Position numbers and translations under genes: made by a program | Part shown: positions 8,680 through 17,109 of the stretch, piece after piece | Numbering within the stretch: the first letter of the stretch is position 1 | Layout of the letters: each line of letters opens with the position of its first letter | Notes under the pieces: model-generated | What the model was told of the DNA's origin: nothing | The model's input: only the letters and a program-made list of their open reading frames with translations | The model's database searches: none | Assembly: GCF_017565425.1 (NCBI RefSeq) | Contig: NZ_JAGEMK010000007.1 | Span: forward strand, 1 to 64,000 | Reading direction: 5' to 3' | Source of the DNA: Actinotalea soli | GTDB lineage: Bacteria > Actinomycetota > Actinomycetes > Actinomycetales > Cellulomonadaceae | DNA: 64,000 bases

Positions 8680-9602
8680 GACTCCGACTCCTCTCGACGG
8701 ATGCTGCGGGCGTAGACCGCGGCGAGCACCAGGACGCCCAGCACGGCCGCGACCGAGGTCGCTGCCCCGAGCCCGAAGTCGTAGCGGACGAAGGCTTGCA
8801 TGTAGCCGAGGAACGGGAGGGTGTTGGTCGCTGTGCCGGGGCCGCCGTAGGTCATGACGTAGATGAAGTCGAAGCTGCGGAACCCGTAGACGATGGTCAA
8901 GACCAGCAGCACCAGCGTCGAGGAGCGCACCGAGGGCAGCATGATGTGGCGGATCTCCTGCCACCGGCTGGCTCCATCGAGGGCTGCGGCCTCGAAGGTC
9001 TCGGGCGGGATGTTCATCAAGGCGGCCCGGAACACGAGCGCGTTGAACGGGATCACCGCGAACGCGTTGACGAAGGCCACGGACATGAGCGCCCAGTGCT
9101 GGTCGTACAGGAACGGCACAGGAGAATCACGCAGCCCGCTGGCTAGCAGCACGGTGTTGAACAGCCCCGAGTCAGCAAGCAGGAACTTCCACACCGAGCC
9201 GTTGACCACCGGGGGCAGGGCCCAGACGAAGACCATGAGGGCCAGCAGGAAGCCGGACCACCGGCCCCGGGTCCGCAGCGTGATCGCGGCAGCCAGTCCC
9301 AGAAGCATGCCGAGCCCGGTCACCACGACGACGAACACCAGGGTGCGGGTCAATGCTGGTGCCCCCTCCCCGGAGAACGACCGGGAGAAGTTGTCCAGGC
9401 CGGTGAACACCCACTCCTGGTTGAGGGTGCCCACCGTGACAGCACTGACGCTCATCCGGACCAGCTGGATCAGCGGGTAGATGCTGAACAGGCCCATGAA
9501 GACGGCGGCGGGGAGCAGGAACACCAGCCGGACCTGTCGTTGGCGACCCGAGCGCGCCCGAGGGGTGACCGGGGCACGCGTGGCGGTCAGCGGAGCTGTC
9601 AT
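8676..9602 (-). CDS. Sugar ABC transporter permease, MalF type (arabino-oligosaccharide operon)
   Basis: First membrane subunit of the importer (308 aa). After a basic N-terminus (residues 1-25) it has six hydrophobic segments and the EAA loop (FEAAALDGASRWQEIRHI, about residue 203). ATG at 9602 is preceded by GAAGGG, and that ribosome site lies in a predicted stem (see the structure at 9610-9689). The stop overlaps the second permease start. It pairs with the binding protein encoded 97 bases upstream. Confidence 0.9.
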   Translation of the reverse strand: MTAPLTATRAPVTPRARSGRQRQVRLVFLLPAAVFMGLFSIYPLIQLVRMSVSAVTVGTLNQEWVFTGLDNFSRSFSGEGAPALTRTLVFVVVVTGLGMLLGLAAAITLRTRGRWSGFLLALMVFVWALPPVVNGSVWKFLLADSGLFNTVLLASGLRDSPVPFLYDQHWALMSVAFVNAFAVIPFNALVFRAALMNIPPETFEAAALDGASRWQEIRHIMLPSVRSSTLVLLVLTIVYGFRSFDFIYVMTYGGPGTATNTLPFLGYMQAFVRYDFGLGAATSVAAVLGVLVLAAVYARSIRREESES

Positions 9603-9609
9603 AACGGGG

Positions 9610-9689
9610 CCCTTCGTGGAGAGAGGACGAGGCGGACGGTGGGCACGTGCTCGCAGTCCTCACGAAGGGGATGCGGCACGTACCCACCG
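9610..9689 (-). promoter_or_regulatory. Intercistronic structure masking the permease ribosome binding site
   Basis: Two long complementary pairings lie between the binding-protein stop and the permease start. CCCTTCGTG (9610-9618) matches CACGAAGGG (9661-9669), 9 of 9. CGGTGGGCACGTGC (9637-9650) matches GCACGTACCCACCG (9676-9689), 13 of 14. The first pairing contains the permease Shine-Dalgarno, and its partner lies in the loop of the second. They interleave, so they form either a pseudoknot or mutually exclusive folds. Probably lowers permease expression relative to the binding protein. Confidence 0.55.
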
Positions 9690-9699
9690 GCAGCGAGAG

Positions 9700-11013
9700 C
9701 TACTCGAGCAGGCTCTCGAGGGCCGCGACCGTCGCGGTGGCCGCGGCCTCAGGGCTCTGCTGGCCACCCAAGGCAGCACTCCATGCCTGGCCGACGGTCA
9801 GCTGGACGTCGGCGACGGCCTCGGGCGGGATCACGCCGTCGGGGTAGTTCGCGCCGTACATGGCGATCGAGTCGGCGAACGGGCTGAGCAGGTCGTTGCC
9901 GGTCACGGCCTCGTCCTGGGCCGTGTCCATCCGCGAGGGGATCGAGCCGACGATCTCGACCGGCAGCACCTGTCCCTCGGCGTCGAGGTAGGTCCCCGCG
10001 AGGTACTGCCAGGCGAGGTCCGGGTTCTCGCTGAAGGCGCCGATGCCCTGGCCCTCGCCGCCGAGGTAGACCTGACCTGCGTCGCCCAACGGGAGCGGCA
10101 CCACGCCGTACTCGAAGTCGGCGTCGGACGCGGCGGTTCCTAGCTGCCAGTTGCCGTTCTCGGCGAAGGCCACGTCACCCGAGGCGAACTGCTGGAAGGG
10201 CACCGTCTGGTCCCAGGTCACGGCCTCCTGCGAGAGCCAGCCGTTGTCGACCCAGGCGCGCACCCGGGCCAGCCCGGCCTCGAGGGTTTCGGGGTCGGGG
10301 TCGGTGTAGCTGAACCCCTCTGCCGAGAGCCACGGGTAGGCCTGCCACTCGCCCTGGGACTGCGGCAGCGCCGAGAGGGTGATGCCCTCGTAGCCGGCCT
10401 CGGCTGCAGCGGCCATGGCGTCCTCGAGCTCGTCGAGGGTCGTGGGCGGCTCCAGGCCGATCTCGTCCAGGATGTCGGCGTTGTACCAGAGACCCAGCAG
10501 GTTGACGTAGCCCTGCACGGCGAAGGTCTCACCGTTGACCTCGTGGATGACGGAGTCGGGGAACTGGTCGGCGTCGGCGAACTCGGCCCAGTACTCGTCG
10601 ATCGGGGCGAGTGCTCCGCCGAGGGCGAGGGTCGCCACCTCGGCGCCGTTGAAGACGACGACGTCCGGTCCGGTCTGGGCACCAGCGGCCGAGACGAGGT
10701 TGGCGTTCAGCTGGTCGTACGGGACGAAGACGTTGTCCACCGTCACGCCGTCGTTCGCCGCCTCGAACATCTCTGCGTACTCGTCCATGAGACGGACCTG
10801 GTTGTCGTCGCTGAAGTAGCGCCAGACCGTGACGGTGCCCTCTTGGGAGGTGGGCGGTGCCTCGCCGTCCTCGTCGGTGGCGCCGTCGTCGCTCCCGTCC
10901 GAGCCGCAGGCGGTCAGGGCAAGAGCCCCCGCCAGGGTCACCGAGGTCAGTGCGAGCGTCCTGCGCCGTGCGGTCCGGCCGGTCCGTGCGCCCCTGATGG
11001 TCGTGTTTCTCAC
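9700..11013 (-). CDS. Extracellular sugar-binding lipoprotein (ABC family 1)
   Basis: Substrate-binding component (437 aa). It has a twin-arginine-rich n-region (RTARRR), a hydrophobic core and the lipobox LTAC at about residue 36, followed by an acidic Gly/Ser/Asp linker, so it should be anchored in the membrane outer face. The mature part has the family 1 fold pattern (VTVWRYFSDDNQ, then DVVVFNGAEVATLA). The GTG start has GAGGAG seven bases upstream. It leads the operon with two permeases and a GH127 arabinofuranosidase, so arabino-oligosaccharides are the likely ligand (inference). Confidence 0.9.
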   Translation of the reverse strand: MRNTTIRGARTGRTARRRTLALTSVTLAGALALTACGSDGSDDGATDEDGEAPPTSQEGTVTVWRYFSDDNQVRLMDEYAEMFEAANDGVTVDNVFVPYDQLNANLVSAAGAQTGPDVVVFNGAEVATLALGGALAPIDEYWAEFADADQFPDSVIHEVNGETFAVQGYVNLLGLWYNADILDEIGLEPPTTLDELEDAMAAAAEAGYEGITLSALPQSQGEWQAYPWLSAEGFSYTDPDPETLEAGLARVRAWVDNGWLSQEAVTWDQTVPFQQFASGDVAFAENGNWQLGTAASDADFEYGVVPLPLGDAGQVYLGGEGQGIGAFSENPDLAWQYLAGTYLDAEGQVLPVEIVGSIPSRMDTAQDEAVTGNDLLSPFADSIAMYGANYPDGVIPPEAVADVQLTVGQAWSAALGGQQSPEAAATATVAALESLLE

Positions 11014-11173
11014 CGGAACTCCTCTGGTCTGGTGCGGGGAGGCGCCGGTCCGCGGTACTGCCGGGCCTGCGTCCTCGTTGATGTCAGGTGTGCGGTCCTC
11101 GCGGCCACCTCCGCTCCCCCGGGGCGGCGGTCGGGGCTGGTCGACGTCGACCGGCCTTTCAGAGCGAAACCCT

Positions 11174-11220
11174 CCGAAACCGTTTTCTGGACGCTAGCAC
11201 CGCATGCGGACACAGGTCAA
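11174..11220 (-). promoter_or_regulatory. Promoter and LacI-type operator of the arabino-oligosaccharide operon
   Basis: On the minus strand there is TTGACC (11220-11215), an 18-base spacer, and TAGCGT (11196-11191), a good sigma-70-like promoter. Directly downstream, at the expected transcription start, is GAAAACGGTTTC (11187-11176), an imperfect dyad around CG of the kind bound by LacI-family repressors. A further half-like site, GCGAAACC, lies at 11164-11171. The divergent LacI gene starts about 100 bases away. Repression by steric blocking is the obvious model. Confidence 0.6.
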
Positions 11221-11291
11221 CGGGCGCGGAATGTGCCATGCTTTTCGTCACCGAACCGTGATCGCACACTGACCACGCCCGAGGAGGCACC

Positions 11292-12326
11292 GTGCCCGCA
11301 GGAGACGACGCGACCGCATCGCGGCCGCGGGCGGCGACGCTGCGCGACGTCGCCCTGCTCGCGGGGGTCTCGGTCGCGACGGCGTCCAAAGCCCTCAACG
11401 GCCGCGACAACGTGCACCCGGACACCCGCCGCCGCGTGGTCGAAGCCGCCGAGCGCATCTCCTTCACGCCCAACTCCCTCGCGCAGGCGATCCTCGCGGG
11501 GTCCACCGGGACGGTCGGGCTCCTGACCAACGACCTCGAGGGTCGCTTCAGCCTCCCCATCCTCATGGGCGCCGAGGACGCCTTCGGCGCGGGACAGATG
11601 TCCGTGTTCCTGTGCGACGCCCGCGACGACGCGATCCGCGAGCAGTACCACCTCAAGGCCCTGCTCGGCCGACGGGTCGACGGCCTCATTGTGGTGGGCA
11701 GCAACACCGACCCCCGTCCGACCCTCGGCACACTCCCCGTGCCCGTCGTCTACGCCTACGCGCCCTCGACGGACCCGCAGGACTGCTCGATCGTCCCGGA
11801 CAACGTCCACGCCGGGACCCTCGCCGTCGAGCACCTTCTCGCCACCGGCCGACGGCGCATCGCGCACGTCTCGGGCGACGTGCGCTACGCGGCCGCGCGG
11901 GACCGAGCGGCCGGAGCGAAGGCAGCCCTCGCGGCAGCGGGTCTCGAGCTCGTCGGCGGCCAGGTCCGCTACGGCAGCTGGTCGGAGGAGTGGGGCCGCG
12001 CCGCGACCCACACCGTCCTCGACCACGAGCCAGGCGTCGACGCGATCCTGTGCGGCAGCGACCAGATCGCACGGGGCGCGCTGGACGTCCTCCGGGAGCG
12101 CGGCATCGACGTGCCCGGGGCTGTCTCGGTCATGGGGTTCGACAACTGGGAGGTCATGATCTCGGGCACACGCCCTCCCCTGACGAGCGTAGACATGAAC
12201 TTCGAGACCCTGGGCCGCCGAGCCGCCCAGCACCTCGTAGACGCCATCGGGGGAAGCCCTGCCCACGGCGTCGAGACGATGCCCTGCCGCGTCGTCGTCC
12301 GCGGCTCGACCGCGCGCGGGGCCTGA
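11292..12326 (+). CDS. LacI-family regulator of the arabino-oligosaccharide operon
   Basis: Transcriptional repressor (344 aa). The helix-turn-helix is at about residues 17-65 (TLRDVALLAGVSVATASKAL), the hinge reads TPNSLAQAILAGSTGTVG, and the effector-binding domain ends with GIDVPGAVSVMGFDNWE. The GTG start has an excellent GAGGAGG seven bases before it. It is divergent from the binding-protein operon and shares a 278-bp intergenic region with a LacI-type operator, so that operon is its probable target. The effector is probably arabinose or an arabino-oligosaccharide (inference). Confidence 0.9.
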   Translation: MPAGDDATASRPRAATLRDVALLAGVSVATASKALNGRDNVHPDTRRRVVEAAERISFTPNSLAQAILAGSTGTVGLLTNDLEGRFSLPILMGAEDAFGAGQMSVFLCDARDDAIREQYHLKALLGRRVDGLIVVGSNTDPRPTLGTLPVPVVYAYAPSTDPQDCSIVPDNVHAGTLAVEHLLATGRRRIAHVSGDVRYAAARDRAAGAKAALAAAGLELVGGQVRYGSWSEEWGRAATHTVLDHEPGVDAILCGSDQIARGALDVLRERGIDVPGAVSVMGFDNWEVMISGTRPPLTSVDMNFETLGRRAAQHLVDAIGGSPAHGVETMPCRVVVRGSTARGA

Positions 12327-12330
12327 GCGG

Positions 12331-13842
12331 CTAAGCCCCCCGCACCTCGGCCAGGGTCGCGAGCACGACCTCGGCGAGCTCCGGGTCGGCCAGGGCGCGG
12401 AAGTGCCCGGGCGTCCGGAGTCGCACGTTGGCCGCCCCCTCGAGCTCGCTGCCGCCGGGGATGTGCGGGTCGAACCTGCTGTAGGCCGAGGTGATGCGTG
12501 CGTTGACCTCGTGCTCGGCGGTGAGGGCCAGCACCGTCGCGTCCCGCGGGGAGAAGGAGCGGAAGGTCTGGCCCGGGAACCACCTCGCGCGCACCGACCC
12601 CGCGAAGGGCGTGTTGACCGCGACCATCCGGGCGATGCGAGCGTCGGGATCCTCGTGCAGCATCGCGAGCTTGCCCACCAGCCCACCCTTGCTGTGCGCC
12701 ACCACGACGACGTCGCGCAGGTCCCGGGCCCGCAGCACCTCACCCAGGACGGCGGCCCCCGTCGAGACCGGGGCGCGGTGGTACCCGAGCTCGGGGAGCA
12801 CGTGGACCCGGTGGCCCCGCGCGTGCAGCAGCACCGCGAGGGGGCGCATGAAGGTCCAGGGCTCGTAGACCCCGGGCACCAGGACGACGTCGGGGCTCAC
12901 CGGTGCGGGCGGGTCGAGGTACTCCCCCGCCTCGGAGCGCCCCCGCCACCCACGCAGCTGCGCGAGGCCCGCGTAGAGGTAGTCCCAGGCCCACCACAGC
13001 CCGTGCCGCACCAGCGAGGCGGCCTGCGCGGCGAGCGTCGGCGGGCGCTCCTCCCCGACCGCCCGCCCCGGGAGGCACAGCGCGGCCACCAGAGCAGGGT
13101 GCCGGTACATCGCGATGTGCCCCTCGCCCGGCACCTCGACCACGGGGACCGGGGCACCCGAGGCGTCCCGCACCCTCTCGGCGAGGTCCGTGAGGTATCT
13201 CGGCGGGCAGACCGGGTCGTGCTCGCCGCGGACCAGCAGGACCGGGACGGCGACCTCGAGCAGTCGGTCCTCGAGCCGGTACCCCAGCATGGTCGGCAAG
13301 GTCCCGGCGTACCAGCGCGGTCCCGTGCGGAGCCAGTCGCTCACCATGATCGAGTTCGCGGACCACGGCTCGCGCGGGGCGTCACGCAGCAGGCGCCACG
13401 CCTGGCGGACGGCCGACCGGGCGGCGGGCTCCGCGACGGGGCCGACGAGGAGCAGGCGATCGACGAGGTCCGGGCGACGGGCGGCCAGCTCGACGGCGAC
13501 CTGGCAGCCCATCGAGTGGCCGAGCAGGACCACGGGCCCGCTGGCCGTGGCCCCGAGCTGCTCGAGGACCACCGCGAGCACCCTGGCGTGGTCCTCGACC
13601 GCGAAGGGCCGGGCGGGGAGCTCGCTCCGACCGAAGCCCGGCAGGTCCGGGGCCAGCACCCGCACCGACGCCGACGCCGACGCCGACGCCAGCGTGCGGG
13701 CGAGCGGCGCGAAGTACCGGTGCGAGACGCCGATCCCGTGCACCAGGACCACCGTGCTCCCCGCGGCCTCCTGCTCGGCGCCCCACTCCTCGACCACGAC
13801 GGTGAGATCCCCGGCGCGCACGGTGCGGGTCGAGGAGGGCAT
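12331..13842 (-). CDS. Tandem alpha/beta-hydrolase (two catalytic domains in one chain)
   Basis: 503 aa with two complete alpha/beta-hydrolase domains. Domain 1 (about residues 10-265) has the oxyanion HGIG, the nucleophile elbow GHSMGCQ, the acid in RGEHDPV and the histidine in EGHIAMY. Domain 2 (about 315-500) opens with VLVPGVYEPW and has the elbow AHSKGGLVG and a late TPGHF histidine, in the style of lipase/acyltransferases. Substrates are not deducible; an ester or lactone is likely. It sits 9 bases downstream of the EAL gene, probably in the same operon. A GCCGAC-type hexamer repeat (13665-13688) encodes alternating Ala-Ser. The 3' end lies 4 bases from the convergent LacI gene. Confidence 0.85.
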   Translation of the reverse strand: MPSSTRTVRAGDLTVVVEEWGAEQEAAGSTVVLVHGIGVSHRYFAPLARTLASASASASVRVLAPDLPGFGRSELPARPFAVEDHARVLAVVLEQLGATASGPVVLLGHSMGCQVAVELAARRPDLVDRLLLVGPVAEPAARSAVRQAWRLLRDAPREPWSANSIMVSDWLRTGPRWYAGTLPTMLGYRLEDRLLEVAVPVLLVRGEHDPVCPPRYLTDLAERVRDASGAPVPVVEVPGEGHIAMYRHPALVAALCLPGRAVGEERPPTLAAQAASLVRHGLWWAWDYLYAGLAQLRGWRGRSEAGEYLDPPAPVSPDVVLVPGVYEPWTFMRPLAVLLHARGHRVHVLPELGYHRAPVSTGAAVLGEVLRARDLRDVVVVAHSKGGLVGKLAMLHEDPDARIARMVAVNTPFAGSVRARWFPGQTFRSFSPRDATVLALTAEHEVNARITSAYSRFDPHIPGGSELEGAANVRLRTPGHFRALADPELAEVVLATLAEVRGA

Positions 13843-13851
13843 GGGGGAAAC

Positions 13852-16182
13852 CTACGGGCCAGCGGGCTTCACGGCAGCACGAACCGGGCGGTCCCGCGGG
13901 AGCGACGGCTGCGGCACACCGATGCCCAGCACGGTCGGGACCCGCGCCTCGATCCCGGCCACGAGACCAGGGATCTGCTCGGCGGGCGCCGGGCGGGCGA
14001 GGCCGAAGCCCTGAGCGGCGAAGCACCGCATCTCGGCGAGGGCGAGCAGGGTCGCGTCGTCCTCGACCCCCTCGGCCACGACGCTCAGGCCGAGGTGCCG
14101 GGCGAGCTCGATGGTGGACCGGACGATCGCGGCGCTCGCGACGTCGTCCACGACGCCCATGACGAAGGACCTGTCGATCTTGAGCCGCCGCAGCGGCAGG
14201 CGCTGGAGGTACGCCAGCGAGCTGTGGCCGGTGCCGTAGTCGTCGACCGACAGCGCGACCCCCAGCCGGTCGAGGTCGGTGAGCACCTCCAGCGAGCGGA
14301 CCGGGTCGACCATCGACATCGTCTCGGTGATCTCGAGCTCGAGGCAGCTGGCCGGCAGGTGGTGGTGTCGCAGAGCTGCCCGCACCGCGGCCACGAACCC
14401 CGGGTCCAGGAGGTTGCGGACCGAGAGGTTCACCGCGACGGTCAGGTTGATGCCTTCTTCGCGCCACGTCGCGCACTGGGCCAGGCTGCGGTCCAGGACG
14501 TAGAGCGTCAGCAGGCGGATGAGTCCCGTGCGCTCGGCCGCAGGCACGAAGGCGACCGGCGGGATCGTCCCGTGCACCGGGTGCTGCCACCGCACGAGGG
14601 CCTCGACGCCGAGCACGCGCCCCGTGAGCACCTCGACCTGCGGCTGGTAGTGGACCACCACGTCCCCCGCCGTGAGGGCCTGCTCGAGCTCGGCCATCAG
14701 CTGGGGGGCGTGCGTCCAGGTGGCATCCATGCGCTGGGCGTAGCGGGCGATGCGCTCAGGGCGCTCGGCGGCGGCGGAGAGCGCGGTGTCCACCCGCTGG
14801 TGGAGCTCCTCGGTCGTCGCGCCGTCGACCGGCCCGAGAGCGATGCCGATCGTCACGTCGACCGAGACCGTGACCTCGGCGACCGCCACAGGCTCGTCGA
14901 AGGCGGCGCGGAGACTCGCCGCGAACCGGTCGGCCTCCGCCTCGGCCGCAAGCCGCGGGACGACGATCCCGAACCCGCCGCCGGTGACCCGGCCCACGGT
15001 GCCTCGGTCCCCGACCACCCTCTCCAGACGGCCGGCCACGGCGCGCAGGATCTCGTCGCCGGTGCGCGCGCCGAGGGTCTCGTTGATCTCGGCGAAGCGC
15101 TCCACGGAGACCGCGAGCAGCGCGACAGGGGTCGGTGGTGCGCGGGTGAGGAGGTCGTCGACCCGCTCGGACACCCGCCGGGGGTTCTCGACCCCGGTGA
15201 CGAAGTCGGTGTCCGCGAGGAGCTCGAGGTGCCCGGACTGCTCGCGGAGCCTGCGGACCAGGCCGATGGTCCGCAGCGCGACCAGGGCCACGATCACCAC
15301 CGCGGCGAGGGCCACCTCGACGATGTGCGCGGGCTGCCGGAGCGCGTGCTCGACGAGCAGGGTCACCGGCAGGACCATGACCGCGAAAGCCAGGAAGACC
15401 ATCCGTCTGGTGCCCCCGAAGCGGTCGGTCCCCGAGACCGACATCCGGGACGCCATCGAGGGGTGGAGCGCGGCCGACCCCCAGAGCAGGTACGCGATGA
15501 TCCAGCCGGCGTCGATCCAGTGCGCTCGCGCCTCGAGCTGCGGAAGGTACGCCACGGCCTGGAAGAGCAGGTCAGCCGCAAGGACGGTGAGGAAGGCCCC
15601 ACCGAGGAGCCGCAGGGCCGTGGTGCGCACCAGCGTGCTGGCCCCCATGTGCACCAGCTGGGTCACCAGCACCACGTCGAGCACCGGGTAGGCGACCCCG
15701 ACCACCCGGGTCAGGAGGTCGCCCTCGGCGTCGGTCCAGGTGGGCTGGATGAACACGACCCACAGCACGAGCGCCAGGCCCGTCGCGACGATCAGGGCGT
15801 CGATCACGGCCGCGAGGTTGCGCCCCGCCAGCGCGCGCCTGGAGAGCTGGAACAGACCCGCGGCGAGGAAGGGGTAGCCCGTGAGGTAGAGGACGTCCGC
15901 GAAGGAGGGGAAGGGGTCGATGCCCAGGACGTGGTCGAAGACCCCCCACAGCACGTCACCGGACACCCAGAAGGCCATGCCCGCCGCCATGAGGTACCAG
16001 GCGAGCGGGCTGCGCGGACGGTACACCCGGATCCCGACGAGGGTCGCGACGACGGCGCTCGCCCCCACGAGCACGAACAGCAGCTCCCGTGCGGGTCCCA
16101 CGGGCAGCGCGAGCTGCACGACCAGGACGAGGACGCCGAGGCCGAGGTACCAGAGCCACACGCGGCTCCCTGCAGAGGTCAC
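13852..16182 (-). CDS. Membrane c-di-GMP phosphodiesterase with degenerate GGDEF and intact EAL
   Basis: About 776 aa. An N-terminal region of eight or more transmembrane segments (about 1-310) is followed by a GGDEF domain (about 330-500) and an EAL domain (about 510-760). The GGDEF signature reads TGGGFG, so cyclase activity is not expected. The EAL domain keeps EALVRW, NLSVRNL, ELEITET, DDYGTGHSSL, KIDRSF and AEGVED, so c-di-GMP hydrolysis to pGpG is likely. GTG at 16182 is chosen because it leaves a normal divergent spacer to the permease gene at 16311. An in-frame start at 16293 would leave only 17 bases, and the site at 16182 has its GAGGGG rather close. Start uncertain. Confidence 0.88.
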   Translation of the reverse strand: MTSAGSRVWLWYLGLGVLVLVVQLALPVGPARELLFVLVGASAVVATLVGIRVYRPRSPLAWYLMAAGMAFWVSGDVLWGVFDHVLGIDPFPSFADVLYLTGYPFLAAGLFQLSRRALAGRNLAAVIDALIVATGLALVLWVVFIQPTWTDAEGDLLTRVVGVAYPVLDVVLVTQLVHMGASTLVRTTALRLLGGAFLTVLAADLLFQAVAYLPQLEARAHWIDAGWIIAYLLWGSAALHPSMASRMSVSGTDRFGGTRRMVFLAFAVMVLPVTLLVEHALRQPAHIVEVALAAVVIVALVALRTIGLVRRLREQSGHLELLADTDFVTGVENPRRVSERVDDLLTRAPPTPVALLAVSVERFAEINETLGARTGDEILRAVAGRLERVVGDRGTVGRVTGGGFGIVVPRLAAEAEADRFAASLRAAFDEPVAVAEVTVSVDVTIGIALGPVDGATTEELHQRVDTALSAAAERPERIARYAQRMDATWTHAPQLMAELEQALTAGDVVVHYQPQVEVLTGRVLGVEALVRWQHPVHGTIPPVAFVPAAERTGLIRLLTLYVLDRSLAQCATWREEGINLTVAVNLSVRNLLDPGFVAAVRAALRHHHLPASCLELEITETMSMVDPVRSLEVLTDLDRLGVALSVDDYGTGHSSLAYLQRLPLRRLKIDRSFVMGVVDDVASAAIVRSTIELARHLGLSVVAEGVEDDATLLALAEMRCFAAQGFGLARPAPAEQIPGLVAGIEARVPTVLGIGVPQPSLPRDRPVRAAVKPAGP

Positions 16183-16310
16183 CCCCTCACTATCGGCATC
16201 CCCCCGGCGGACCTGAGCCGCGGCGCGGACGTCGATAGGGTCGACCGGCCCGCGCCTGCCACGGGTCGGACCCCGCACCAGACCGCACCGCACCGCCTCG
16301 AGGAGGCCTG

Positions 16311-17066
16311 ATGGTCACGCCCTCCCCCGCGCTCGGGGCCGTCGTGGTCGTCCTCGTGGGCCTCGCCGTCCTGGCGGTGCACCTCGCCGCCCTCGACCTG
16401 CGCCGCGCCGTGCTCGTCGCGGCGAGCCGCGCCACCGTCCAGCTGGCGGTGGTCTCGGCCCTGCTCGTCGTCGTCCTCGGATCGGTGGAGCTCACCCTCG
16501 GGTACGTCACCCTGATGCTCGTGGTCGCGACCCGGACCTCGACCCGGCGCCTGGGCCTGTCGCACCGCCGTCCCTGGGCGGGCGTCCCCATCCTCGCGGG
16601 CACCGTGCCCGTGGTGGCCCTGATCCTGGCCTCCGGGGCGGTGCCCTGGCAGCCCGCGAGCATCCTGCCCGTCGCGGGGATCATCCTGGGCGGGGCGATG
16701 ACGGCGACCTCGCTGGCCGGGCGCCGGATGACGGACACCCTCGGTGCGCGTGTCGGGGAGTACGAGGCGGCGCTCAGCATCGGCCTCGACCCCGCCGAGG
16801 CGACCCTCGAGATCTCGCGGGAGACCGCCGGCCTGGCCCTGGTCCCACCCCTCGACCAGACCCGCACGGTGGGGCTGGTGACCCTGCCCGGGGCCTTCGT
16901 CGGCGTCCTCCTCGGGGGCGGGTCGGCAGCCGAGGCCGGGGCCGTGCAGCTGCTGGTGCTCGTCGGTCTGCTCGCCGCCGAGGCTCTCGCCGTCCTCGTC
17001 ACCGTGCACCTGGTCGCTCGGCGGCTCCTCGTCTCACCCGAGCTGTCCCGGGTGCTGCCCACCTGA
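16311..17066 (+). CDS. FetB/YbbM-family (UPF0014) membrane protein
   Basis: Membrane permease of the FetB family (251 aa, about 7 hydrophobic segments), known in E. coli as the membrane half of the FetAB iron-export ABC transporter. The conserved central signature is visible: ISRETAGLALVPPLDQTRTV, then GLVTLPGAFVGVLLGG. ATG has a strong GAGGAGG upstream. No FetA-type ATPase gene is next to it, which is unusual for a two-component exporter. It is divergent from the EAL gene and followed by a hairpin and a K+ channel gene. Confidence 0.85.
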   Translation: MVTPSPALGAVVVVLVGLAVLAVHLAALDLRRAVLVAASRATVQLAVVSALLVVVLGSVELTLGYVTLMLVVATRTSTRRLGLSHRRPWAGVPILAGTVPVVALILASGAVPWQPASILPVAGIILGGAMTATSLAGRRMTDTLGARVGEYEAALSIGLDPAEATLEISRETAGLALVPPLDQTRTVGLVTLPGAFVGVLLGGGSAAEAGAVQLLVLVGLLAAEALAVLVTVHLVARRLLVSPELSRVLPT

Positions 17067-17068
17067 GA

Positions 17069-17096
17069 CCGGGCGGGCGGGTCCACGCCCGCCCGG
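17069..17096. terminator. Strong hairpin after the FetB-like gene
   Basis: A perfect 11-bp GC stem, CCGGGCGGGCG (17069-17079) with CGCCCGCCCGG (17086-17096), has a 6-base loop and begins 3 bases after the stop codon. No U-run follows. It probably ends or attenuates the fetB-like transcript before the channel gene. Confidence 0.6.
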
Positions 17097-17109
17097 CCAG
17101 GATGGACCG

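Noticed and set aside
12403-16311. Very long (about 1,300-codon) plus-strand open frame
   Set aside because: It is antisense to the double hydrolase and EAL genes, which carry clear motifs. The predicted product is low-complexity, rich in Arg, His, Pro and Gly, as expected when high-GC third positions remove stops.
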